Assembly (NCBI RefSeq): GCF_026914185.1
Contig: NC_070558.1
Span: forward strand, 2,356,001 to 2,420,000
DNA length: 64,000 bases
Source of the DNA: Puccinia triticina
Lineage: Eukaryota > Basidiomycota > Pucciniomycetes > Pucciniales > Pucciniaceae
Reading direction: 5' to 3'
The translations under genes were made by a program, and so were the position numbers. The notes beneath the pieces are model-generated. The model searched no databases. It had not been told where the DNA came from and saw only the letters and a list, made by a program, of their open reading frames with translations. Below are positions 1-10,720 of this stretch, in pieces (the first letter of the stretch is position 1; every line of letters begins with the position of its first letter).

Positions 1-113
1 AGTCTCCAAATCTACTTTTTTTCAAAAAAGGAAAAACATTGACCCCTGACCTCTCTCATGATACCATCCTGCACACATTTTTAATTTGGTTGGTTGAACT
101 TCCTGAAGATATT

Positions 114-316
114 AGGGGGGTTCACAATACGATAAAAATAAGTTTTTAGAGCCAATGTTGAGGCCTTTACAGACAGTTTTTTAAAAAATGAAGAACACCC
201 TCTGATTGCCAGGGGACACCTAATCCTGTAAATCCTGCCATATTTTTAAAAAGTTGTTGATAAAGGCCTTAAAATTGACTCTAAAGTTTTATTTTTATCC
301 TATTGTGAACCACCCT
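114..316. mobile_element. 203-bp MITE with TSD ATT, inserted in the left TIR arm
   Basis: The ends are inverted repeats: AGGGGGGTTCACAATACG at the left matches AGGGTGGTTCACAATAGG read from the right end, and the match extends inward for roughly 60 bases around a GGCCTTTA block. It is flanked by ATT at 111-113 and 317-319. The opposite arm of the host element (about 6010-6020, complement) reads straight through with a single ATT, so this is a proven insertion. No coding capacity. Confidence 0.8.
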
Positions 317-1338
317 ATTGCACATCATACTTGAAGTGCTACATGCATAGAAGGTTTTTTGAAATTAGTTTACCATGGTTTAGCATATTTTTGTCAGGTT
401 CTTTTTTTTATCTACTTTTGTTGTCAACCACAGATTGATGAGGAATATTTCCACATAAAATTTCATTGGACAATTGCTCTGCATATGAAACCCAGAAATA
501 TTGTGTTTGGGGTCACATCCATTATGCAAAGGCTACAATCTGATCAGTTGCCAAATATCACTACTTTGGTAGTCTCTTGGTGTTTCTGCCACTATATCTC
601 ATCCCAGTGTGGGAATTCTTTCAAGATATTGTTACCAAAATGTTGGAAAGCGCCCAAAGTTTCATTATGTACCTTTAATGACCACAAAACCCCCAAATGT
701 AGCAGCTACAGTCTGATCAGTTTCCAAATATCACTACTTTGGTAGGTTCTTGGTGTTTCTGCCACTATATCTCATCGCAGCGTGGGAATTCTTCTGCAAT
801 ATGATTAGCAAAATGTTTAAAAGCCCACAAAGTTTTATTATGTACCTTTACTGACCAAAAAACCCCCAAATATAGCAGCTACAGTCCGACCAGTTTCCAA
901 ATATCACTGCTTTGGTAGTTTCTTTGTGCTTCTCCCACTATATCTCTTCCCAGGGTGGGAATTCTTCTGCCATATGGTTACTAAAATTTGGAAAAGCCCC
1001 CAAAGTTTCATTATGTACCTTTACTGACCACAAAACCCCCAAATATAGCAGCTACAGTCTGATCAGTTTCCAAATGTCACTACTTTGGTAGGTTCTTGGT
1101 TTTTCTGCCACTATATCTCATCCCAGCGTGGGAATTCTTCTGCAATATTATTAGCAAAATGTGAACAAGCCCCCAAAGTTTCATTATGTACCTTTACTGA
1201 CCAACAAACCCCCAAATATAGCAGCTACAGTCTGATCAGTTTGCAAATTTCACTACTTTGGTGGTTTCTTGGTGTTTCTGCCACTATATCTCATCCCAGC
1301 GTGGGAGTCCTTCTGCCATATGGTTACCAAAGTGTTAA

Positions 1339-2435
1339 CACCAGGGGAGATATGTTCCCACTCCCCAGGGAGTGCCAGAGCTGAATTTTATGTGAGTTTG
1401 GTCGGATATTAGCCTGATGTGGATTAGTAACTCATCCACAAAATAGTAAATTGGATGGAGAAGTTAGTGAAAAGTCATTCCCAATTGATTTGGAAGTCAA
1501 CACAATGTTGTGTGGAATTCTTTTGTTTTCTATGTACAACTGTAGGAAGAAATATGATGAAATGATATTTCACCAAAGTCCAACTCATCAATTGCTCCTG
1601 TTTACTGATTTTTAAGGATAGCAAAGCAAAATTCCCATTCTCAAAAGTAATTCCTCCAAAAAAATGGGTTTCTTGTAATTCACATTATATGCCCTGATGT
1701 ACAAAATTAAACTAAAAGTTGACTTGGTATTATTGGGTTTAGATTTTTGGAATGTGGTAATGTTGCAGTCATTGAAATTGAAACCCATTTTCTTGGAAAT
1801 GCAGGAATTAATTTGAATTTGGCTGATAAAAATGACAAAAAACTGTTTTAATAGGGTGAAAGTCTGAGTTAAGTCAAGGTTGGATTGCGGTGCCAATTCA
1901 CTTTGGCCATATATCCTGTCCTCCTCACAAAAATGATCTAATGAATTTTGTATTTTTTTGCTTTTCAAAATTCACATGTGCACATGCAAGTTAACCTTTT
2001 TGCACTTTGCTAATTGTCACCCTGATGTACGCGCGTACATTGAGGTGGAAATATCACAGGATGGGCCTTTCACAGCCACATGAAAAGTAAATTTTTTGTT
2101 TTTAGACACCAATTTCCCCCCTGATGTACGCGAGTACATGAGGGGGAAAAAATCACAGGCTGGGCCTTTCACATCTCCATGGAAAGGACACACTGGTCAT
2201 GGAGCCAAGAAAGGACTATATTCTAGATGAGTTCTGGATGAATTACAGATGAGTTCTGGATCATTTTTTCGCAAGTTATGGTTTATTTCAGGATGATTTC
2301 CAACTGATTTCCACGCTGACTTCCAGTCTTGTTCATTCCTATTCAATATTGCTTTACCAAAGGCCTCCAGCACAGTTATGGAAAAAAGTTACGGTAAGGC
2401 ACTCCCTGGGGAGTGGGAACATATCTCCCCTAGTG
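1339..2435. mobile_element. 1.1-kb non-autonomous TIR element, TSD TAA (PIF/Harbinger-like)
   Basis: Terminal inverted repeats of about 36 bases begin CACCAGGGGAGATATG at 1339 and, in complement, CACTAGGGGAGATATG at 2435. TAA flanks both sides (1336-1338 and 2436-2438), and neighbouring tandem units show the uninterrupted sequence. A 3-base T-A-rich duplication is typical of PIF/Harbinger elements, which is the basis of the assignment. Inside are two related 16-base near-palindromes (2025-2040 ATGTACGCGCGTACAT, 2124-2139) each followed by a similar ~40-base stretch ending near GGGCCTTTCACA. A 118-codon minus-strand ORF (1612-1968) has no recognisable domain and is probably chance. Confidence 0.75.
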
Positions 2436-3904
2436 TAACATGCCGCCAATAATTCATCATGTACCTTTACTGACCACAAATCCAAATGAAGCAGCAACAG
2501 TCTCATCAGTTCCCAAATATCACTACTTTGGTAGTTTCTTGGTGTTTCTGCCACTATATCTCATCCCAGAATGGGGACCTTCTGCCATATGGTTACCAAA
2601 ATTTTAACATGCCACCAACAATTCATTATGTACCTTTACTGACCACAAAACCTCCAAATGTAGCAGCTACAGTCTTATCAGTTCCCAAATATCACTACTT
2701 TGGTAGTTTCTTGGTGTTTCTGCGACTTTATCTCATCCCAGCATGGGAATCCTTCTGCCATATGGTTACCAAAATGTGAAAAAGCCCCCAAAATTTCATT
2801 ATGTACCTTTACTGACCACAAAACCCCCGAATGTATCAGATACAGTCTGATCAGTTCCCAAATGTCACTAATTTGGTAGTTTCTTGATGTTTCTGCCACT
2901 ATATCTCATCCCAGCGTGGGGATTCCTCTGCCATATGGTTAAAAAAATGTTTACAGGCCCCCAAAGATTCATTATGTACCTTTACTGACCACAAAACCTC
3001 CAAATGTACCAGCTACAGTCTGATCAGTTCCCAAATATCACTACTTTGGTAGTTTCTTGGTGTTTCTGCCACTATATCTCATCCCAGCATGGGAATCCTT
3101 CTGCCATATGGTTACCAAAATGTGTACAAGCCCCCAAAATTTCATTATGTACCTTTACTGACCACAAAACCCCCAAATGTATCAGCTACAGTCTGATCAG
3201 TTCCCAAGTGTCACTACTTTGGTAGTTTCTTGATGTTTCTGCCACTATATCTCATCCCAGTGTGGGAATCCTTCTGCCATATGGTTAAAAAAATGTTTCC
3301 AGGCCCCCAAAGATTCATTATATACCTTTACAGACCACAAAACCCCCAAATGTAGCAGCTACAGTCTGATCAGCTTGCAAACATCACTACTTTGGTAGTT
3401 TCGGGGTGTTTCTGCCACTATATCGCATCCCAGCGTGGGAACCCTTCTGCCATATGGTTACCAAAATGTTCAAAGGCCCCCAAAGATTCATTATGTACCT
3501 TTAATGACCACAAAACCTACAAATTCAGCAGCTACAGTCTGATCAGCTCGCAAATATCACCACCTTGGTGGTTTCTTGGTGTTTCTGCCACTATATATCA
3601 TCCCATCGTGGGAATCTGTCTGCCATATGGTTACCAAAATTTCAGAAGCCCCCAAAGTCTCATTAAGTACCTCTACTCACCACAAAACCCCCAAATGTGG
3701 CAGCTACAGTCTAATCAGTTCCCAAGTATCCCTACTTTTGTAGTTTCTTGGTGTTTCTGCCACTATATCTCATCCCAGCATGGGAATCCTTCTGGTATAT
3801 GGGTACAAAAATGTTTACAAGCCCCCAGTGTTTCATTATGTACCTTTACTGACCACAAAACCCCCAAATTTTGTCAGAATCTGAGCTTTTCAGTCCGCTC
3901 ACTT

Positions 3905-4085
3905 TCTATCTTCCTCGTTCCTGTTCCTGTTCCTGTTCCTGTTCCAGTACCTGTTCCTGTTCCCTGTTCCTGTCTCAGTCCCAGTACCCGTTCCCTGTTC
4001 CTGTCCCAGTCCCAGTACCCGTTCCCCGTTCCAGTCCCTGTTCCTGTCCCCAGTTCCTGTTCATGTCACAATTCCAGTTCCAGTA
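3905..4085 (+). repeat. CTGTTC-type hexanucleotide microsatellite
   Basis: Runs of GTTCCT with interspersed CCAGTA and CCCGTT variants, about 180 bases, inside the solo LTR. It encodes Pro-Val or Cys-Ser repeats in two frames, which explains the long open frames across it. Confidence 0.9.
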
Positions 4086-4192
4086 AATGTTGTGTTCCTG
4101 TTGTCTTGTGTTGCATGCTTTTAGGCCCCCTCTGGATCTTGTGCAGGGGGCTCTCTAGTTTTGTATACGTGTCCGCTCCTCGGATAAGAAAT

Positions 4193-4260
4193 TGATCATC
4201 GAGTTTGAGCCTTAAGTTAAGGCTCAAACTCGATGATCATTGGTTAAGGCCCTTAACCAA
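4193..4260. repeat. Twin hairpins
   Basis: 4193-4215 and 4217-4239 are perfect 23-base inverted arms separated by one base; immediately after, 4240-4249 and 4251-4260 are perfect 10-base arms around one base. Each folds into an almost loop-free hairpin. The position near the end of the solo LTR suggests an LTR-internal terminator, processing structure or slippage product; the function is unknown. Confidence 0.85.
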
Positions 4261-5326
4261 CCTGACCCACCTGTGTCCCCCACCACACGCTCCTCTTTCA
4301 CCACCCCTCGTCTCCATCGCCTCATCACATTGAGTTGAAATCTTGACAAATTTAGCAGCTACAGTCTGATCAGTTGGCAAATATCACTACTTTGGTGGTT
4401 TCCTGGTGTTTCTGCCACTATATCTCATCCCAGCGTGGAAATCCTTATGCGATATGGTTACCAAAATTGTTACAGGCCCCCAAAGATTCATTGTGTTCCT
4501 TAAATGACCACAAAAAACCCAAATGTAGCAGCTACAGTCTGATCAGTTCCCAAATATCACTACTCTGGTAGTTTCTTGGTGTTTCTGCCCCTATATCTCA
4601 TCCCAACATGGGAATCATTCTGCCATATGGTTACCAAAATGTTTACAGGCCCCCAAAGTCTCATTATGTACCTTTACTGAAGACAAAACCCCCAAATATA
4701 GCAGCTACATCCTGATCAGTTCCCAAATATCACTACTTTGGTAGTTTCTTGGTGTTTCTGCCACTATATCTCATCCCAGCGTGGGAATCCTTCTGCCATA
4801 TGTTTACCAGAATGCTAACAAGCCCCCAAAGTCTCATCCTGTACCTTTAATCACAACAAAACCCCCAAATGAAGCAGCTACAGTCTGATCAGTTCCCAAA
4901 TATCACTACTTTGGTAGTTTCTTGGTGTTTCTGCCACTATATCTCATTGCAGTGTGGAAATTGTTCTGCCATATGGGTATCAAAATGTATACAAGCCCTC
5001 AAATCCTCATCATGTACCTCACTGACCACAAAACCTCTGAATGTAGCAGCTACAGTCTGATCAGTTCCCAAATATCACTACTTTGGTAGTTTCTTGGTGT
5101 TTCTGCCACTATATCTCATCCCAGAGTGGGAATCCTTTTGCCATATGGTTACCAAAATTTTTACAAGCCCCCAAAGTCTCATTGTGTACCTTTACTGACA
5201 ACAGAAACCCCAAATGTAGCAGCTACAGTCTGATCAGTTCCCAAATGTCACTACTTTGGTAGTTTCTTGGTGTTTCTGCCACTATATCTCATCCCAGCGT
5301 GGGAATCCTTCTAAGTTACATAAAGA

Positions 5327-6127
5327 AACTTTGGGATCTTGTTTAAATTTTGATATACATATGGCAGAAGAATTCCGACTCTGGGATGAGATAAAGTGGC
5401 AGAAACACCGAGAAACTACCAAAGTAGTGATATTTGGGAACTGATCAGACTGTAGCTGCCTCATTTGGGGGTTTTGAGGTCAATACATACAAGTAATGAA
5501 ACATTGGGGGCTTGTAAAATTTTTGGTAACCATATGGCAGAAGGATTCCCACACTGGGATGAGATATAGTGGCAGAAACACCCAGAAACTACCAAAGTCA
5601 TGATATTTGGGAACTGATCAGACTGTAGCTGCTACGTTTTGAGGTTTTGTGGTCAGTAAAGGTACATAATGAATCTTTGGGGGCCTGTAAACATTTTGGT
5701 AACCATATGGCAGAAGGATTGCCACGCTGGGATGAGATATAGTGGCAGAAACACCAAGAAACTGCCAAAGTAGTGATATTTGGCAACTGATCAGACTGTG
5801 CTGCTGCATAATGGATGTGACCCCAAACACAATATTTCTGGGTTTCATATGCAGAACAATTGTCCGATGAAATTTTGTGTGGAAATATTCCTCATTAACC
5901 TGTGGTTGACAACAAAAGTAGATAAAAAAAAGAACCTGACAAAAATATGCCAAACCATGGTAAACTGATTTCAAAAAGCCCTCCTATGCATGTAGCACTT
6001 CAAGTATGATGTGCAATATCTTCAGGAAGTTCAACCAACCAAATTAAAAATGTGTGCAGGATTGTATCATGAGAGAGGTCAGGGGTCAATGTTTTTCCTT
6101 TTTTGAAAAAAAGTAGATTTGGAGACT
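5327..6127 (-). repeat. Right inverted arm of the large TIR element
   Basis: About 2.5 tandem units in inverse orientation (5327-5795) followed by the ~330-base terminal repeat that mirrors the left end. It lacks the MITE found in the left arm, so it preserves the empty site. Confidence 0.8.
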
Positions 6128-6434
6128 TCTGATAACATCAATTGTTGAAGTAAAAAAAAAGAAATAAATTCGAGACCCCTCAGCCACTCTGGATTAATCC
6201 TCAAACTTGCAATGTCTTTTTTTCATGAAGAATTGAACGGTGTATGTAGAGATTTATGAATGTTATCAGACAAAAAAAAAGATTCCTGTGGCTTGAAGCA
6301 AATACAGGGGGAAGGAGAGAGATTATAGAAGAGTATTAAGGAGACATGGAACACAGACAAAGGTATCAAGAGGAATAAAAAAAAATGATCAACATAAATT
6401 GATCAATATACGCTATATTGATCAATATACGACA
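6128..6434. other. Non-coding gap with short repeats
   Basis: A-rich sequence with no gene. An 11-base inverted repeat, TCTGATAACAT at 6128 and its complement ending at 6273, begins exactly at the right end of the large TIR element. A 19-base tandem duplication containing ATTGATCAATATACG sits at about 6398-6431, directly beside the breakpoint where Gyp-1 is truncated. Confidence 0.6.
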
Positions 6435-7598
6435 TCACAAATTCATCCATCTTGGTAGTGGTAGGCGTTGGGCCTCCAATTTGCGGAACATCCGTAGGTA
6501 TTGGTGATATGCTTGCGGCACCAGTTTTTCAGGCGTCCTCTGCGGCTGCGCCTTCTTCGCATCAGCTGCTAGCTTTGCTGACGTTGACCACAACACCTTT
6601 GCCGTGCACAGATTTGTATGTGCTTGGGGCTCCTGTGGAAGGTTTTCTAAACAATTTATCCGCTTGCCAGTGGTTCTCATGCACTCTGAGGCGTTGGTGA
6701 TTGAGGATACAGAATTGTGCTCACATCGCGGGGGTGTTAGTCGGCATAAAGCATGCACCCCCTCGTCAGTTGTCCTCACGTTCCTCAACCGGGGCTCCTC
6801 CCCATCCATTGAGGTTTTTTTCAGACCTGACAACACCGCGTTAGCGGTGGCGATCTCCCCAGGATTGGTCAAAGGTGTCCTCCTAGCGGTCACTACATTT
6901 GGGTGGTTGGGGCTCGGCTGGACCTGTGGCGCGAATCCTAAGAAAGGTGTCCGCTTGCCAGATGTTCCTATGCACTCTGCTGGGAAGGACTGGTGAGAGG
7001 GGGAACTAGACTCACATCGCGGGGGTGTTAGTTGGCATGAAGCGCGGACCCCCTCGTCAGTTGTCCTTGCTTGCCTCAACCCGGGCTCCTCCCCGTCCGA
7101 TGAGGTTTTTTTCAGATCTGACAACACTGTTTCAACAGTGGCAATATCCTGGATGTTTGGCTTGAATCGGCGTGCCCTCCAATCAATGAGGTGTCCGTGG
7201 GCTCGGACCCACGGCATGCCCAAAATTCCGTTGCAGGTGTCCTTGAGGCATGTGACGATGAAATTGGTCGGTTCGGTGTCGTTGTCCAGGAAAAGCCTTG
7301 CTTCTGCTGAAGACGTGTTCTTAGATCTGTCAAAGCCTGAGATTGTCCTCTCAGTAGGCAATTGTATAATGCTTAATCTCTCTCTAGCCGCGTAAGCCTC
7401 ACTAATGATGTCGTGGGTCGCCCCCGAGTCGATGAGGAATGTGGCAATGGGAGTGGTGGTTGTGGCGTGGGGATGGTAGGAGGAAGAAATAGGGGCGCTG
7501 AGAAACAGCCAATTACTGACTTCATTTAATTTAACAATATTACATGCCCCAATACTAGCTACTACAATCCCCCTGCTTGGGTGAGGCACAACCCTCAC
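6435..7598 (-). pseudogene. Ty3/gypsy protease and start of reverse transcriptase, truncated (Gyp-1)
   Basis: Aspartic protease of an LTR retrotransposon that would mature Gag-Pol. The active-site segment IDSGATHDIIS lies near residue 57, followed by a GILGMPWV-type strand and ILG motif. The ORF ends in a typical linker into gypsy reverse transcriptase (a YHQYLRMF / LEAQRLP segment near residue 370) and then stops at 6435; no reverse transcriptase, RNase H or integrase follows, so the element is cut here. Residues about 155-235 and 236-315 are an imperfect tandem duplication (each with DGEEP.LR, RTTDEGV and LTPPRCE motifs). The frame overlaps the end of gag by a few bases and starts without ATG, as expected for translation by frameshift. 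Confidence 0.8.
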
Positions 7599-8585
7599 AC
7601 CCGAGCATCACCATTTTTTGATTGTTCCGCCCAACCCCGGCTGGATTTTCCGGATCTAATGTAAGCCGGCTCTTCGAGTTCAGTGGTCCAAATAGCGTCC
7701 TTGCCCTTCTTCTTCTTGGGTTTGTCTGGGCAATCCCTTGCAATGTTTCCTTTCTCCCCGCAACAAAAACACATCCCCTCCTTCATCATTTGCGCCTTCT
7801 CCGTTCCCGACAGGTACCCCCATGCCGCAGATAGATCCATCGCGTTTGGGTCGGCTGTGGGCGCTTGTTTGATGGACGTTGTGTCCGCCCCGTTGATTGT
7901 GTTATTGATCTTGAGCACAAGGTTGGTCAAGTCTGACAGCTCCGTGAAATGTGCTCTCGCCAGAACCAGCGCGAGTCGTACATCCTTGTAGAGACCTTGG
8001 TGATACTGGCTTATCAGCGTAGAGGCCTCCCACCCTGTATTGGTCGCGTGCTGGTTGAAAATTGACGTGTAGTGCCCCACGGATTTCGGACGTCTGCTTG
8101 AGCTGGCGGATTGCTTTCTTGGCTTGGGCCTTCTTCTTGGTGTCAAAATACATCATTTGAAATGCGTTCAAAAACTCCTGATAAGTGACTGGGACCCCCG
8201 CAAAAAGCTTGGCGGTATACGGTTGCGCCCAGCTGCTCGCCTGCCTAGTCAGATACGAGATCAAAAAAATGATCTGGGTGCGGTCGTTGGGAAACATGCG
8301 GGGGTTCGAGATAACATATAAGCCCACTTGGGTAACGTAGGCTTCTGCTTTAGCTCCTCTAGTACCGTCGAATTTATCTGGTACCGCTACCTTGGGGCCT
8401 TTGAGGGTTGTATCAATGGGGCCGGCTGCTGTGGTTGGTATGACAGGGGTCAGTGCTGGCGGCACTACTTGGTTTGCCGTTCCAGCTCTTGCCGTTGCTA
8501 GCTTGGTTTCGGCCAACTGGCGGAGTCGGTGTTCTTCTTGGTTTGACGCTATGAGCTCGTTGACTTGGCGCTTGAGGGCCTCCAT
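7595..8585 (-). pseudogene. Ty3/gypsy Gag, frameshifted (Gyp-1)
   Basis: Capsid-like Gag of an LTR retrotransposon. The first ~165 residues (8585 down to about 8090) contain the PDKFDGTRGAKAEAYVTQ and WAQPYTAKL segments usual for basidiomycete Gag; a single-base frameshift near 8085 moves the frame, after which the capsid continues (YTSIFNQ, ISQYHQGL) into a zinc-knuckle region near 7690. The knuckle reads CFCCGEKGNIARDC, so the histidine of CX2CX4HX4C is replaced by asparagine. The start at 8585 is the first ATG after the presumed leader and gives a coiled-coil-like N terminus. Inactive copy. Confidence 0.8.
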
Positions 8586-8709
8586 GTCCGAAGTCGATCC
8601 CGGTGTTCTGGTGGGTTTGGGTTTCTTCTGTGGTTTCTGTTCTGGTTCTTCTTTCTGGGTTCTTCTTTTTTCCGTTTGTCCCTTGTCTCCTAAATGTGAT
8701 CTAGCAATA

Positions 8710-8889
8710 TGTTAGGTCCGGTCTATTGGAGAGAAGGGCTGGGTGTTCTAGCTTAATTAGTAAATTGCTAGATGAGGGAAGAGAATGGATCTTCCCCCGG
8801 CTCCTCCTTATGGCGAGGAGCGTGACATGTATGTGTAACTACAAGACATTTCCAGGGATGAGTCTGGCGCGCGGGCGCAGCTCATAACA
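8710..8889 (-). mobile_element. Probable 5' LTR of Gyp-1 (180 bp)
   Basis: Read on the minus strand the segment runs from TGTTATGAGC to CCTAACA, giving TG...CA ends, and lies just upstream of gag at the usual distance. The opposite LTR is missing because the element is truncated near 6435, so this cannot be confirmed by a second copy. The primer-binding site is not obvious. Confidence 0.55.
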
Positions 8890-8892
8890 CTG

Positions 8893-9071
8893 ACACTCCT
8901 GCCATCCAGTTGACCTACATTGACCCGTCCAACAACACCTTGAGATTTGATGATGATCCAGTTGTCTCAACCATGATCCAGCGGCTGTACCCCAATCTTG
9001 GCGTACAGCCTGTCAATGCGAACGCGTTGACCCATTACAAATTGGTGAGTTGGCTGCAGCAACTCAATTGA
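8893..9071 (+). pseudogene. Exon-like coding remnant of unknown family
   Basis: An open frame beginning directly beside the Gyp-1 LTR reads DTPAIQLTYIDPSNN... for about 59 codons and has codon-like composition unlike the purine-rich DNA that follows. A splice-donor-like GTGAGT occurs about 20 codons before the stop, so it may be the 3' part of an internal exon of a gene cut by the retrotransposon. No family recognised and no second exon located. Confidence 0.3.
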
Positions 9072-9133
9072 TTCCCCAAAGTGTACAACTCTTGCCCCCA
9101 ATGTGTGCATCTCCCGCCAACCAAACCCTTCAT

Positions 9134-9150
9134 CCCCCCCCCCCCCCCCC
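9134..9150 (+). repeat. C17 homopolymer
   Basis: Seventeen consecutive cytosines. Similar long C runs occur at 42292-42304 (13) and 42675-42696 (22). Confidence 0.95.
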
Positions 9151-10160
9151 GGTGTGGAACTCCTAAAAGATCAGGAAAGAGCTGTGAGGGGAAATAGTCA
9201 ACTACACTACTAATAATGTAGGAGAGGCTACAGGTGCTGGTGAGGCTGCCCTCTAGACTAATGCTGATGGAGAGAGGGTTACACTAAGAAAAAGAAAAGG
9301 GTGTGGCTGATGATTCTCTTTGACTTAGATGGCTTTAACACTTTATGAGTCTGAGGTGTATCAATCCTACTGAGTGAGAGAGGAGAAGTGAGAAGGGGAA
9401 AAGCAGAAGCTCTTGGGAGTCACTCTGAGATGGGTAATGAGATATATGCTGAGGGATATATTTCTATGGTGATGAAAGTGTATCTAAGTGTGATGTGTAA
9501 AGGTGCTACAGAGGGGATGTAGTAGAAAGTGCATGATGGGGATACAACATCTAGAGGGGTGTTTATATATGTGAGAAGTACTACAGGGGGGTGATACATG
9601 ATGAGCACATAGTAACAATATCTGAAGATGAGCAGTAATGATGAAGGCGCAATGACCAAAGAGTGTACATGAAAGGTAACTATGTAGAAGATGAAATAAT
9701 GATGAGCATTTGATAATAACTACAAGAGCTATGAAGGAATGTACTGCTGATATCATATGAAGAGAAAAATGAGTAATGAAGTTATGTAAGATCTGCAGTC
9801 CTATGTAGCTATGATACTAATGAATGATGTATGTAATAATGCTAAGGATATGTATGAAGAAAATACCTGCCAAAACTATACATGCCAATAACTGCTGATC
9901 CATTTGGAAATCCTAGGTGAAATGAGTGGGTGACTAGGGGTAAAATGGGGTGTAGAATCTGAATATGAAGTAATAATGAGGTATTTATGAAGGGTTTAGG
10001 TGATATGAGGGTGATAGTATGAACAGGAACAGGGTTACCACAAGCTCCCCCAACTTATTGTCTGTCCCCAGACACTGAGAGGAAAAGAAAAGAGATGAAG
10101 AAGAGAAATTTGGGGGAAAAAAAAAAAAAAAAAAGAAATAAGGAAAAGGAGTTAGTCCAA

Positions 10161-10310
10161 TCCAAGGAGGGAAGTAGTTATCCAACCAAAGAGGCCAAGT
10201 CCAAGAGGTCCAAATCCAAGGAGGGAAGTAGTTATCCAACCAAAGAGGCCAATTCCTGAGAGAGGTCCAACCAAAGAGGGAAGTAGTTATCCAACCAAGG
10301 AAGTCCAAAA
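10161..10310 (+). repeat. Three ~54-bp tandem units
   Basis: GGGAAGTAGTTATCCAACC recurs with starts near 10169, 10223 and 10278, linked by CCAA-rich spacers. Confidence 0.8.
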
Positions 10311-10596
10311 TCCAGTGTCCAAAAAGAAGTCCTGAGAGTACAATCCAAGGGTCCAATGTCCACAAAGAAGTCCATAGAGTCCATAAAAGAAGTCCAAAAG
10401 TCCAAGTCCAGAAGGAGATAATTCTAAAACTAATCAACTATATAAAACTGAATATCTCAAACACTATGAAAAACTAGAAGATCCACTATATAAGATAATA
10501 CTAGAACTAAACTACTGAAAATCTAAGCTTATGAAGAAGAGAATTGAGATAGGGGGAGTGGACGATATACTAACTATGTGTAGTACACCAATTATG

Positions 10597-10720
10597 AAGA
10601 CTAAAATCTAATGGCATATCCATAGACTAGTAAAAAAAAGAAGACTAAAATCTAATGGCATATCCATAGACTAGTAAGACTAAAATCCAGTGGGTATCAC
10701 TGAACTAGTAAGGGGGGAGT
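10597..10720 (+). repeat. Three degenerate tandem units of ~36-45 bp
   Basis: AAGACTAAAATCTAATGGC followed by CATATCCATAGACTAGTAA occurs twice, then a diverged third copy ending CTGAACTAGTAAG. Confidence 0.75.

Larger units (their letters stand above)
3872..4348. mobile_element. Solo LTR (477 bp), TSD AATTT
   Basis: Starts TGTCAGAATC and ends ATCTTGACA, i.e. TG...CA, and is flanked by AATTT at 3867-3871 and 4349-4353; the tandem-repeat unit around it is otherwise continuous. This is the scar of an LTR retrotransposon reduced by LTR-LTR recombination. It contains a degenerate CTGTTC-type hexanucleotide microsatellite (about 3905-4085) and two adjacent near-perfect hairpins (4193-4239 and 4240-4260). 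The ORFs at 3392-4195 and 3871-4086 run through the microsatellite and are not genes. Confidence 0.75.
530..5326 (+). repeat. Tandem array of ~174-bp units, about 18 copies
   Basis: The unit runs GCAGCTACAGTCTGATCAG, then a block ending in the CACTACTTTGGTAG motif, a CCACTATATCTCATCCCAG block, a TGCCATATGGTTACC block and a CCTTTACTGACCACAAAAC block; successive starts at about 874, 1048 and 1221 give a period of 173-175 bases. Copies are roughly 85-95% alike by eye. The array is split by the insertions at 1339-2435 and 3872-4348. ORFs on both strands here simply follow the repeat and should not be called genes. Confidence 0.85.
1..6127. mobile_element. Large TIR element filled with a ~174-bp tandem repeat (left end may lie outside window)
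   Basis: Bases 1-113 and about 317-530 reappear as reverse complement at about 5795-6127, so the two ends are long inverted repeats; the outermost match starts AGTCTCCAAATCTAC at base 1 and ends in its complement at 6127. Between the arms lies a tandem array whose units turn to the opposite orientation at 5326/5327. No transposase ORF is present; the short ORFs are translations of the repeat. It is therefore most simply a non-autonomous DNA transposon. Because the match begins at the first base of the window, the true left end and the target duplication cannot be seen. Superfamily is not assignable. Three younger insertions sit inside it (114-316, 1339-2435, 3872-4348). Confidence 0.75.

Noticed and set aside
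359..5974. Repeated ORFs with CFCHYIS-type peptides
   Set aside because: They follow the 174-bp tandem unit, occur in both orientations and have no conserved start or splice structure.
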